The translations under genes and the position numbers were made by a program. Shown piece after piece: positions 8,635 to 16,162 of a stretch of DNA of 38,271 nucleotides. Within the stretch, counting starts at the first letter, position 1. Every line of letters begins with the position of its first letter. Origin of the DNA: Gemmatimonadota bacterium (GTDB taxonomy: Bacteria; Gemmatimonadota; Gemmatimonadetes; Gemmatimonadales; Gemmatimonadaceae). The notes beneath the pieces are model-generated. The model had not been told where the DNA came from. It was given only the letters and a program-made list of their open reading frames with translations, and did no database searches. Location: the NCBI GenBank assembly GCA_021413975.1, contig JAIOPJ010000047.1, positions 1-38,271 on the forward strand. The letters are read 5' to 3'.

Positions 8635-9119
8635 CAGAGCTCCGTCAGCGACATGGTCCCCGCGGTGCCGCTCGCCGGCGCGACGATCCGCCGGTGATAG
8701 TCGATCTGGCCGAGATGGTACGCGAAGTGCGAGCAGAGGTGCATCAGGAACCGCGCCGTCGGCAGCCGCCGCCCCAGGACCTCGACCGGGAACGGCGCCG
8801 CGAGCGTCGCGGCGCCGAGCGCGGGGATCACCCGGTCCACCTCGGCGATCGCCAGCTCGATCTCGGCCACCACCACCGCGCGCGCGATGCCGCGCGCATT
8901 GAACTCCCGCTCACGGTCGCGCACCCAACCGCTGGCGCCGAGCACCGCGCCGAAGAAGTGCCGCACGTTGCCCGCGAGATGCAGGGCGAGGTTGCCACCG
9001 GTGTTCGTGATCCCCGGCATCTCCTGCCAGAGGAGCGCGTCGCTCGGGTACGCGGAAACCTCGCGCGCGAGTGCGCGTAGGTCACGTACCATCACGGCGT
9101 GCAGGTCGTCAGCATTCAT
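8634..9119 (-). CDS. DinB-like four-helix protein
   Basis: 161 residues from the ATG at 9119. Features of the DinB/YfiT superfamily are visible: NLALHLAGNVRHFFGAVL with the first metal histidine, and a C-terminal FLMHLCSHFAYHLGQIDYHR that supplies two further histidines about four residues apart. These proteins are putative metal-dependent thiol transferases or hydrolases. The stop overlaps the cupin start by one base, so the two form a two-gene operon. Confidence 0.88.
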   Translation of the reverse strand: MNADDLHAVMVRDLRALAREVSAYPSDALLWQEMPGITNTGGNLALHLAGNVRHFFGAVLGASGWVRDREREFNARGIARAVVVAEIELAIAEVDRVIPALGAATLAAPFPVEVLGRRLPTARFLMHLCSHFAYHLGQIDYHRRIVAPASGTAGTMSLTEL

Positions 9120-9204
9120 GGGGCCTCCAAGGGGTCTGGAACGTCCCACAAGAATAGGCTCGTCACCCGCCGCGCGCGCGACCTCTCCCACCGAGGGCTG
9201 ACCG

Positions 9205-9819
9205 ATGCTCCTCACCCCGAGCCCCATCAGCGTCGTCCGCACCCTCAAGGTGCATGCGGTCGTGCTCGGGGCGTCCGTCGCCTCGCTCTGGGCCGTCTTC
9301 GCGGTGAACGCCGTCGTTGGCGGCGCGCTGCTCCGGTACGGCGTCGTCCCGCGCACGGTCGAGGGACTGCGCGGCATCGTGCTCGCGCCGTTCCTGCACG
9401 CCAACCTCGCGCATCTCACCGCCAACACCGCCTCGCTCCTCCTCCTCGGGTGGCTCGTGATGCTGCGCGATCCCCGGCACTTCGGGCTCGTGGCGTTGCT
9501 CGCCATGCTCGGCGGCGGGATCACCGCCTGGCTGCTCGGTGCCGGCAACTCGGTGCACGTCGGCGCGAGCGGCGTGATCTTCGGGTTCCTCGGATTCCTG
9601 ATCTTCGCCGGCTGGTACGCGCGCAGCTTCGGGAGCATCGTGCTCAGCATCGGGGTGACGATCCTCTGGGGCGGACTCGTGTTCGGCGTGCTCCCGGGAG
9701 AGGCCGGCATCTCGTGGCAGGAGCACCTCGGCGGGTTCGCTGGCGGGGTGCTCGCGGCGCGGTGGTTCTCGCGCGATGTGTCCACGCTCGCGCGGGTGAC
9801 GCGGCGGGCGCTGCGCTGA
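9205..9819 (+). CDS. Rhomboid family intramembrane serine protease
   Basis: 204 residues with about six hydrophobic segments. The catalytic serine is in HVGASGVIFG (S122) and the catalytic histidine in WQEHLGGFAGG (H174); the L1-loop/TM2 motif appears as FLHANLAHLTANTAS, including the oxyanion-type Asn. Length and motif order match the bacterial GlpG-type core without extra cytoplasmic domains. It would cleave transmembrane substrates within the inner membrane; substrates are unknown. It stands alone, divergent from the DinB-cupin pair. Confidence 0.92.
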   Translation: MLLTPSPISVVRTLKVHAVVLGASVASLWAVFAVNAVVGGALLRYGVVPRTVEGLRGIVLAPFLHANLAHLTANTASLLLLGWLVMLRDPRHFGLVALLAMLGGGITAWLLGAGNSVHVGASGVIFGFLGFLIFAGWYARSFGSIVLSIGVTILWGGLVFGVLPGEAGISWQEHLGGFAGGVLAARWFSRDVSTLARVTRRALR

Positions 9820-9821
9820 AG

Positions 9822-10005
9822 GGCTGAACTGCTACGGCGGTTCACCACCGAGGCACCGAGCACACCGAGGGAAGCGCGAGCGGATCGGGACCGGCGCTCG
9901 GCCCTCAAGGGCGTCGGCGACCAGCGAAAGAACTCACGGACCGCGTGTCCGCCGGCTCGAAGTTCTCGGTGTCCTCGGTGCCTCGGTGGTGAAAGCAGTT
10001 CAGCC
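9822..10005. repeat. Intergenic inverted-repeat element, copy 1
   Basis: A stretch of about 184 bp bounded by inverted arms. The inner arms (9841-9869 and 9965-9993) match at 28 of 29 positions, with the core ACCACCGAGGCACCGAG. An outer GGCTGAACTGC is also inverted at both ends (9822 and 10005). The middle (9870-9964) holds no gene. A related copy lies at 16026-16154. It is probably a dispersed, non-coding palindromic repeat. Confidence 0.7.
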
Positions 10006-10022
10006 ATTATATCCGGCTATTA

Positions 10023-10050
10023 TTGACATTTGATATTACCGTGGTAATAT
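10023..10050 (+). promoter_or_regulatory. Promoter of the DUF2239-MATE operon
   Basis: A perfect -35 hexamer TTGACA (10023-10028) and, 16 bp later, TAATAT (10045-10050). Only 7 nt separate the -10 from the ATG at 10058, so transcription should begin at or next to the start codon, giving a leaderless message. The -10 lies inside a palindrome, so it is probably repressible. Confidence 0.7.
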
Positions 10051-10051
10051 C
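10032..10051. promoter_or_regulatory. Palindromic operator over the DUF2239 promoter
   Basis: Nine-base arms GATATTACC and GGTAATATC are exact reverse complements around a 2-nt spacer. The site covers the spacer and -10 of the promoter, the position of a repressor site. The binding protein is unknown. Confidence 0.65.
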
Positions 10052-10057
10052 CGGCGC

Positions 10058-10669
10058 ATGAACGCCAGACCATCGATCTCATTCGCCGGCCCACACCTCA
10101 TCGCGGCCGGCCCGCTCTCCGACGTCGCACTCGCCACGCAGGCCGCCGGGTCCACCGGCCTCGACCGCGCCCCGATCATCTTCGACGCGGTCACCAGCGA
10201 GCCGATCGACCTCGATCTTCGTGGAACCGCCGAGGACCTGCGAGCACGCCTGCTCGCGCTCGAGCCACCCACGGACGACAGGAACGAGGACGGATCCGAC
10301 ACCCACCGCGGCCCGGGTCGCCCGCGCCTCGGTGTGATCGGTCGCGAGGTCACGCTCCTTCCCCGCCACTGGGACTGGCTCGCCACGCAACCGGGTGGCG
10401 CATCGGCCGCGATCCGCAGGCTCGTCGAGCAGGCACGCGTCACCCATGCCGACCGCGATCGCACGCGTCGTGCCCAGGAGTACACCTACCGTTTCATGAC
10501 CGCGATGCTCGGCGATCAGCCTGACTTCGAGGAGGCGACGCGCGCCCTCTTCGCGGCCGATCGCGAGCGCTTCACCGACCTCACCGCACCATGGCCAACG
10601 GACCTGCGCGATCATGCGCGCCGGCTCGCCGACGATGCCCTCGCTCAGGAAGCGGTCGCCCATGCATGA
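10058..10669 (+). CDS. DUF2239 family protein
   Basis: 203 residues. The central block GPGRPRLGVIGREVTLLPRH followed by WDWLATQPGGASAAIRRLVE is diagnostic of DUF2239, a family of unknown function in which this region resembles a small DNA-binding or ribbon-helix-helix-like segment (my inference). The end (FTDLTAPWPTDLRDHARRLA) is also typical. The gene has a strong promoter that overlaps a palindrome, and its stop codon overlaps the start of a MATE efflux gene by 8 bp. An autoregulatory or ligand-sensing role for the exporter is possible but unproven. Confidence 0.9.
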   Translation: MNARPSISFAGPHLIAAGPLSDVALATQAAGSTGLDRAPIIFDAVTSEPIDLDLRGTAEDLRARLLALEPPTDDRNEDGSDTHRGPGRPRLGVIGREVTLLPRHWDWLATQPGGASAAIRRLVEQARVTHADRDRTRRAQEYTYRFMTAMLGDQPDFEEATRALFAADRERFTDLTAPWPTDLRDHARRLADDALAQEAVAHA

Positions 10670-12044
10670 CCTCACGCAGGGCTCCATCCCGCGGCACATC
10701 ATCCGCATGGCCGTGCCGATGGCGATCGGCATGGTCTTCCAGACGCTCTACTACCTGGTCGACCTCTACTTCGTCGGTCGGCTCGGTGACGCGGCGATCG
10801 CCGGCGTGAGCGCCGCGGGCAACATCCAGTTCATCGTCATGGCCCTCACGCAGGTGCTCGGCGTGGGTACCATGGTGCTCATCGCGCATGCGGCGGGGCG
10901 CAAGGACCGCGTGGACGGCAACCTCATCTTCAATCAGAGCCTCGTGCTCGCGGCGATCGCGGCGGCCGTGGTGTTCGTGGGTGGCCTGCTCTTCTCGGCG
11001 CGTTACCTCGGCACGCTCGCCGCCGATGCCGAGGTGCTCAAGGCCGGCACCGACTACCTCTTCTGGTTCCTTCCCGCGCTCGCGCTGCAGTTCGCACTCA
11101 TCTCCATGGGCTCGGCGCTGCGCGGCACCGGCATCGCCAAGCCGACCATGGTCGTGCAGGTGCTCACGGTGCTGCTCAACGCGATCCTCGCGCCGGTGCT
11201 CATCGCCGGCTGGGGCACCGGCCGGCCGATGGGCGTGGGTGGCGCCGGCCTCGCGAGCACGATCTCGGTGCTCGCCGGCGGGATCGCGATGCTCTTCTAC
11301 TTCCTGCGCCTCGAGCACTTCGTCGGCTTCGACAGGGCCCTCATCCGCCCGCACTTCCCCACCTGGAAGCGCCTGCTCCGGATCGGCGTGCCCGCGGGCG
11401 CCGAGTTCGGGCTGATGTTCCTCTCGATGTTCGTGATCTTCGTGATCATCCGCGATTTCGGCTCGGCGGCGCAGGCGGGCTTCGGCGTCGGCTCGCGGAT
11501 GATGCAGGCGATCTTCCTCCCGGCGATGGCGGTGGCGTTCGCCGCGGCGCCGGTCGCCGGTCAGAACCTCGCCGCCGGGAAGCCCGACCGGGCACGCCAG
11601 ACCTTCGTCGATGCCGTGAGGATCGGCAGCAGCATCATGATCGCGTTGACGCTGTTCGCTCACTGGCGCCCTCAGTTGCTGATCGCCGCCTTCACCTCCG
11701 ATCCGGCGGTGATCGCGATCGCGGTCCAGTACCTCCGCACGATCTCGTGGAACTTCGTCGCCTCGGGGATCGTGTTCACCTGCTCGGGGATGTTCCAGGC
11801 GATGGGGAACACCGTGCCGTCCGTGATCAGCAGCGCGGTGCGCGTCGTCGTCTTCGTCGTCCCGGCGGTCTACATCTCGCGGTTGCCGGGCTTCCAGTTG
11901 CACTGGATCTGGTACGTGTCGGTGGCCTCGACGACGGTGCACGCGCTCTTCGCCGTCTGGCTGCTGCGGCGCGAGGCCGGGCGCCGCCGCGACATCGGCC
12001 TCGGGACGGCACCGCTGGAGCTCGGCGCGGAGGCGGCCGTCTGA
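10662..12044 (+). CDS. MATE family multidrug/metabolite efflux transporter
   Basis: 460 residues with twelve predicted membrane segments, the standard MATE size. The opening TQGSIPRHIIRMAVPMAIGM and YYLVDLYFVGRLGDAAIAGV are typical of the first helices of NorM/DinF-like proteins; ALRGTGIAKPTM is the family's loop motif at the end of the first half. These carriers use Na+ or H+ gradients to expel cationic compounds. The ATG at 10662 lies inside the end of the DUF2239 gene, so both proteins are made from one transcript. Confidence 0.92.
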   Translation: MHDLTQGSIPRHIIRMAVPMAIGMVFQTLYYLVDLYFVGRLGDAAIAGVSAAGNIQFIVMALTQVLGVGTMVLIAHAAGRKDRVDGNLIFNQSLVLAAIAAAVVFVGGLLFSARYLGTLAADAEVLKAGTDYLFWFLPALALQFALISMGSALRGTGIAKPTMVVQVLTVLLNAILAPVLIAGWGTGRPMGVGGAGLASTISVLAGGIAMLFYFLRLEHFVGFDRALIRPHFPTWKRLLRIGVPAGAEFGLMFLSMFVIFVIIRDFGSAAQAGFGVGSRMMQAIFLPAMAVAFAAAPVAGQNLAAGKPDRARQTFVDAVRIGSSIMIALTLFAHWRPQLLIAAFTSDPAVIAIAVQYLRTISWNFVASGIVFTCSGMFQAMGNTVPSVISSAVRVVVFVVPAVYISRLPGFQLHWIWYVSVASTTVHALFAVWLLRREAGRRRDIGLGTAPLELGAEAAV

Positions 12045-12066
12045 GCGGGATCGCGCGCCGCGGTGG

Positions 12067-13251
12067 TCAGCGCGCCGCGCAGTAGCGCGTCGCCGCCTCG
12101 ACGAAGATCCGCACGCCGGTCTCCAGCGCGCGCTCGTCGACGTCGAACTTCGGATGATGGTGGGGATGCACCTCGCCGTCGACCGGCCGTGCCGCGCCCA
12201 CGAAGAAGAAGGTCCCCGGGGCCTTCTGCTGGAAGGCGGAGAAGTCCTCGCCGACCATGACCGGGCGCATCGCGGCCACCGCAGCGGCACCGCAGACGTC
12301 GGCCACGACCTGCACCATCTCCGCGGTGACCGCCGGATCGTTCACCACGGGCCGGTAGCCGCGCTCGTAGGTGAACTCGTACGTCGCGCCGTGGGCTTCG
12401 GTCACGCCGCGGATCACGCGTTCCATCCGGGCGGCGATCCCGGTGCGCACCGCGGCGTCGAGCGTGCGCACGGTGCCGTTGAGCTCGGCCGTCTCCGGGA
12501 TCACGTTGTGCGCGGTGCCGGCGTGGAACTGCGTGACGCTCACGACCGCGCTGTCGAGCGGGTCGACGCCGCGCGCGACCAGGTGCTGCAGGTTGGTCAC
12601 CACCTGCGCGCCGATCGCGATCGGATCCACCGTCTGCTGCGGGATGGCCGCATGCCCGCCCTTGCCGCGGATCGTGATCCAGAAGGTGTCGGGAGCCGCG
12701 GTCACCGCCCCCGACGGGACGCCCACCTGACCCACCGGGAGCTCCGCCCAGAGGTGCGCACCGATCACGCGCGTCACGCCGTCCATCACGCCGCGCGAGA
12801 TCATCTCCTCGGCGCCGCCGGGGAAGGTCTCCTCGGCATGCTGGAAGAGGAACCGGATCTCGCCATGGAGCCGGTCACGGCGGGCCACGAGCTCGCGCGC
12901 CGCACCGAGCAGCATCGCCGTGTGTCCGTCGTGCCCGCACGCATGCATCACGCCAGCGTTCGTCGATCCGAACGGGAGTCCCGTCGCCTCGGTGATGGGG
13001 AGTGCGTCCATGTCGGCGCGCATCGCGAGCACCGGGCCGGGCCGGCCGGTCACCAGCCGTGCGACCACGCTCGTCGCGGTCGGCTTGCGGATCTCGAGGC
13101 CACCGATCGCCTGAAGCGTCTCCTCGACGAACCGGGAGGTCTCCACTTCATTGAAGGAGAGCTCCGGATTCGCATGGAGGTGGCGCCGCCAGGCGATCAC
13201 GCTCTTGATCGTCTCGGCGAGCGTAGCGGGGGCTTCGATCGAGGTGGACAT
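12067..13251 (-). CDS. M20-family metal-dependent amidohydrolase (hippurate/N-acyl-amino-acid hydrolase type)
   Basis: 394 residues from the ATG at 13251. Metal-ligand motifs: MHACGHDGH (C105, H107), FQHAEETFPGGAEEM with the catalytic Glu pair E140-E141, GAHLWAELPVG, and a late VGEDFSAFQQKAPG. This is the M20D pattern (AbgB/HipO/IAA-amino-acid hydrolase group) with the dimerisation domain inserted around residues 185-295. It probably removes acyl groups from amino acids in the cytoplasm; no signal peptide is present. The substrate is not predictable. Convergent with the MATE gene. Confidence 0.92.
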   Translation of the reverse strand: MSTSIEAPATLAETIKSVIAWRRHLHANPELSFNEVETSRFVEETLQAIGGLEIRKPTATSVVARLVTGRPGPVLAMRADMDALPITEATGLPFGSTNAGVMHACGHDGHTAMLLGAARELVARRDRLHGEIRFLFQHAEETFPGGAEEMISRGVMDGVTRVIGAHLWAELPVGQVGVPSGAVTAAPDTFWITIRGKGGHAAIPQQTVDPIAIGAQVVTNLQHLVARGVDPLDSAVVSVTQFHAGTAHNVIPETAELNGTVRTLDAAVRTGIAARMERVIRGVTEAHGATYEFTYERGYRPVVNDPAVTAEMVQVVADVCGAAAVAAMRPVMVGEDFSAFQQKAPGTFFFVGAARPVDGEVHPHHHPKFDVDERALETGVRIFVEAATRYCAAR

Positions 13252-13399
13252 CGGGGTCCGGAGGGAGGCTCTCCGTACGATACAGGCGCTTCCGCCGGTG
13301 CGGCACCCCGCCGCGGCTCTCGACACCGAACGTCGCGACCAACCGTTGTGAGGGTTCCGCTGTCATAGCCTTGGAGCCCCCCGACACGGAGTCGACCGA

Positions 13400-15982
13400 A
13401 TGCCCTCGATCATGCCGTTCCTTCTCGTCGCCATCGGTGCGCTGGCGCCGATGGCGCAAGAGACGCCGTCGGCGGGCCGCCCGGCGGGTGGCCCGGAGCC
13501 TCAGTCGGTGCACTCCGCCCCCGGCGTCGCCGAAGCGACCAGGGCGACCGAGGTCCTGCGGATCGACGGCCGCGACGACGAGGCGGTCTGGCGGACGGCA
13601 CCAAGGAGCCGCGGCTTCCGCATGTTCGTCCCGCGGGTGGACGTCGACCCGACCTTCGAGACGGAGTTCCAGGTCGCGTACGACGAGCGGAACCTCTACG
13701 TCTTCGTGCGGATGTTCGACCCGCACCCGGACAGCATCATGCGCGCACTCTCGCGCCGCGACGTGCGCGGCCCGTCCGACCAGATCAAGCTCCTGATCGA
13801 CTCCTACGACGACCACCGGACGGGGTACGAACTCGCGGTCAATCCGGACGGCGTCAAGCGCGACTACGCGATGGCCAACGACAGCGACGAGGATGACTCG
13901 TGGGACGGCATCTGGGACGTGGGCACCGCGATCGATTCCCTCGGCTGGACAGCCGAGTTCAGGGTCCCGCTCTCGCAGCTCCGATACGCCGACTCCCCTG
14001 AGCACACGTTCGGCTTCGGCATCTGGCGCGACATCGAGCGACTGAACGAGCGCTCGTCGTGGCCGCTCTTCTCGCAGACCAGGCAGGGCATCGTGTCGCA
14101 GCTCGGCCGCCTCACCGGGCTCCGCGGACTGAGCGGTGCGCGGCGTGTGGCGCTGACTCCCTACGTGGTCGCCAAGAACCTCAAGCAGGCGGGCCCCGGA
14201 TTCGCGCGGGAGCAGGAGTTCACGGTGGGCGGCGACCTCAAGGTGGGACTCACGCCGAACCTGACGCTCGACGCGACGGTGAACCCGGACTTCGGACAGG
14301 TCGAGGCCGACCCCGCCGTGGTGAATCTCACGGCGTTCGAGGTCTTCTTCAGCGAGCGACGGCCCTTCTTCGTCGAGGGGAACGGGTTCTACCAGTTCGC
14401 GCTGAACTGCTACATCGTCGTCGACTGCCAGACCAACGAGGGCCTCTTCTACTCCCGACGCATCGGACGATCACCGTCGTTGCGCGGTCGCTATGGCGAT
14501 GCGAGCACGCCGAGTGCCACGCCGATCGCCGCGGCGACCAAGCTCACCGGTCGCACCCGCAGCGGACTCTCGTTCGGCCTGCTCGACGCCCTCACCCAGC
14601 GCGTCGATGGCGTGGGAGGACAGGTCGTGGAGCCGCAGACGAACTACGCGGTCTTCCGGGCGAATCAGGACCTGCGCGGCGGCAAGGCGGGGGTGAGCTT
14701 CATCGGCACCGCGGTCAACCGGACGCTCGACGCACTCTCCGACCCCTTCCTGCACCGGAGTGCCTACTCGGCGGGCGCGACCGTCCGCAATCGCTTCCTC
14801 GACGACAACTTCGAGGTGATCGGACAGCTGTCGGTGTCGCGTGTGGACGGCACGGCCGCGGCGATCACGCGCACGCAGCAGAGCCCGGTCCACTTCTACC
14901 AGCAACCCGGCGACCGCCACGACGTCGACACCACGCTCAGGTCGCTCGGCGGGACGGCGGCGCAGATCAAGGTCGGCAAGTACGGCGGCGGCATCACGCG
15001 ATTCGAGTCGAGTCTCGTCCGGCAGTCGGCCGGATTCGACGTGAACGACCTCGGATTCCTGCGCCGCGCCGACGTGGTGAACTGGAGCACCTGGGGGGCA
15101 CTCACCTGGCGTGAGGCCAAGTGGATCTATCGCTGGGCCCAACTCAACGGCAACCACTGGATCAGCACGAACACCTCCGGCGACCGCACCGACCACTCGG
15201 TGAACGCCAACGGGCACATCGGACTGCGCAACAACTGGGATCTCCACCTCGGCGGCACGCTCGTCAACATCTCGAACACGCAGTGTGACCGCTGCACCCG
15301 CGGCGGTCCCCTGCTCCGCAATGCCCGCGGGTTCTTCCCGTGGGGCGGGGTGAACACCGACAGCCGGAAGGCGGTCTCGGGCGGGATCTTCGTGAACCTC
15401 GGACGCACGGACGAGGGCCGGACACACCGGTCGAGCCTCAGTCCGTACGTCAACTTCCGTTTCTCCACGCGCGCCACCGTCGGGCTCGGGCTCGGCTACT
15501 CGGAGGGGAGCGACGAGACGCAATGGTATGGCAACTTCACCGACGGCGCCGGGACCACGCACTACGCCTTCGCGCATCTCGATCAGACGACCGTGTCGAC
15601 GAACATCCGGATGAACTACACGGCCACGCCGAGGCTCACGTTCGAGTTCTATGGCGAGCCGTTCGTCTCGCGCGGGCGCTACTCGGACGTCCGGCAGATC
15701 AGCGGGACGCCGGAGGCCGAACGCTACGCCGACCGGTTCGTCCCGTACGTCCCGCCCGCCGGATCACCCGAGGCGTTCAAGTTCGAGCAGCTGCGGGCGA
15801 ACGCGGTCGTGCGCTGGGAGTTCCAGCCGGGCTCGACGCTCTTCGTCGTCTGGCAGCACGGGAAGGAGTCCTTCAGCGACGATCCCCGCACCCAGCCCTG
15901 GACGAAGGACTATCGGGAGCTCTTCGATCGTCAGCCCGACAACACCTTCCTGATCAAGATGGCGTACTGGCTCAGTCGCTGA
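13400..15982 (+). CDS. CBM9/DUF5916 outer-membrane protein
   Basis: 860 residues. A short signal peptide (MPSIMPFLLVAIGALAPMAQ) is followed by a CBM9-like beta-sandwich at about residues 45-210 (LRIDGRDDEAVWRTA; YDERNLYVFVRMFD; AEFRVPLSQLRY). The rest is the DUF5916 region, predicted to form an outer-membrane beta-barrel: FSERRPFFVEGNGFYQF, repeated amphipathic strands, and an Arg/Ser end after AYWL. The family is widespread in Gemmatimonadota, Bacteroidota and Acidobacteriota and is of unknown function; carbohydrate binding and surface location are inferences. GGAG precedes the ATG and TAGCCT at 13366 is a possible -10. Confidence 0.88.
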   Translation: MPSIMPFLLVAIGALAPMAQETPSAGRPAGGPEPQSVHSAPGVAEATRATEVLRIDGRDDEAVWRTAPRSRGFRMFVPRVDVDPTFETEFQVAYDERNLYVFVRMFDPHPDSIMRALSRRDVRGPSDQIKLLIDSYDDHRTGYELAVNPDGVKRDYAMANDSDEDDSWDGIWDVGTAIDSLGWTAEFRVPLSQLRYADSPEHTFGFGIWRDIERLNERSSWPLFSQTRQGIVSQLGRLTGLRGLSGARRVALTPYVVAKNLKQAGPGFAREQEFTVGGDLKVGLTPNLTLDATVNPDFGQVEADPAVVNLTAFEVFFSERRPFFVEGNGFYQFALNCYIVVDCQTNEGLFYSRRIGRSPSLRGRYGDASTPSATPIAAATKLTGRTRSGLSFGLLDALTQRVDGVGGQVVEPQTNYAVFRANQDLRGGKAGVSFIGTAVNRTLDALSDPFLHRSAYSAGATVRNRFLDDNFEVIGQLSVSRVDGTAAAITRTQQSPVHFYQQPGDRHDVDTTLRSLGGTAAQIKVGKYGGGITRFESSLVRQSAGFDVNDLGFLRRADVVNWSTWGALTWREAKWIYRWAQLNGNHWISTNTSGDRTDHSVNANGHIGLRNNWDLHLGGTLVNISNTQCDRCTRGGPLLRNARGFFPWGGVNTDSRKAVSGGIFVNLGRTDEGRTHRSSLSPYVNFRFSTRATVGLGLGYSEGSDETQWYGNFTDGAGTTHYAFAHLDQTTVSTNIRMNYTATPRLTFEFYGEPFVSRGRYSDVRQISGTPEAERYADRFVPYVPPAGSPEAFKFEQLRANAVVRWEFQPGSTLFVVWQHGKESFSDDPRTQPWTKDYRELFDRQPDNTFLIKMAYWLSR

Positions 15983-15983
15983 G

Positions 15984-16010
15984 CCCGAGCGCCGCTGGGG
16001 CGCGCTCGGG
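15984..16010 (+). terminator. Hairpin directly after the DUF5916 gene
   Basis: CCCGAGCGC (15984-15992) pairs with GCGCTCGGG (16002-16010), a 9-bp stem starting one base after the stop codon. The following TCCTCCTGC has few Ts, so strength is uncertain. Confidence 0.55.
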
Positions 16011-16025
16011 TCCTCCTGCGCGCCG

Positions 16026-16154
16026 CTCACCAGAGGGACACAGGGGGCTCCGGGAACCACGAAGGCCTGTGCGAGAGCGGACGGACGGATGGGGCGCGAG
16101 AATCCGCCGCCGCCGTTCCCGGTGTCCCCTGTGCCTCGGTGGTGAACGCAGTTC
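16026..16154. repeat. Intergenic inverted-repeat element, copy 2
   Basis: Inverted arms 16026-16056 and 16116-16146 match at 24 of 31 positions. The right end (CCTCGGTGGTGAA then GCAGTTC) is nearly identical to the right end of the element at 9822-10005. It lies between the convergent stops of the DUF5916 gene and leuS. It contains no gene. Confidence 0.65.
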
Positions 16155-16162
16155 GCCGTTGC

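Noticed and set aside
10581..12290. 569-residue reverse-strand reading frame over the MATE gene
   Set aside because: Shadow composition; MATE helices are clear on the forward strand.
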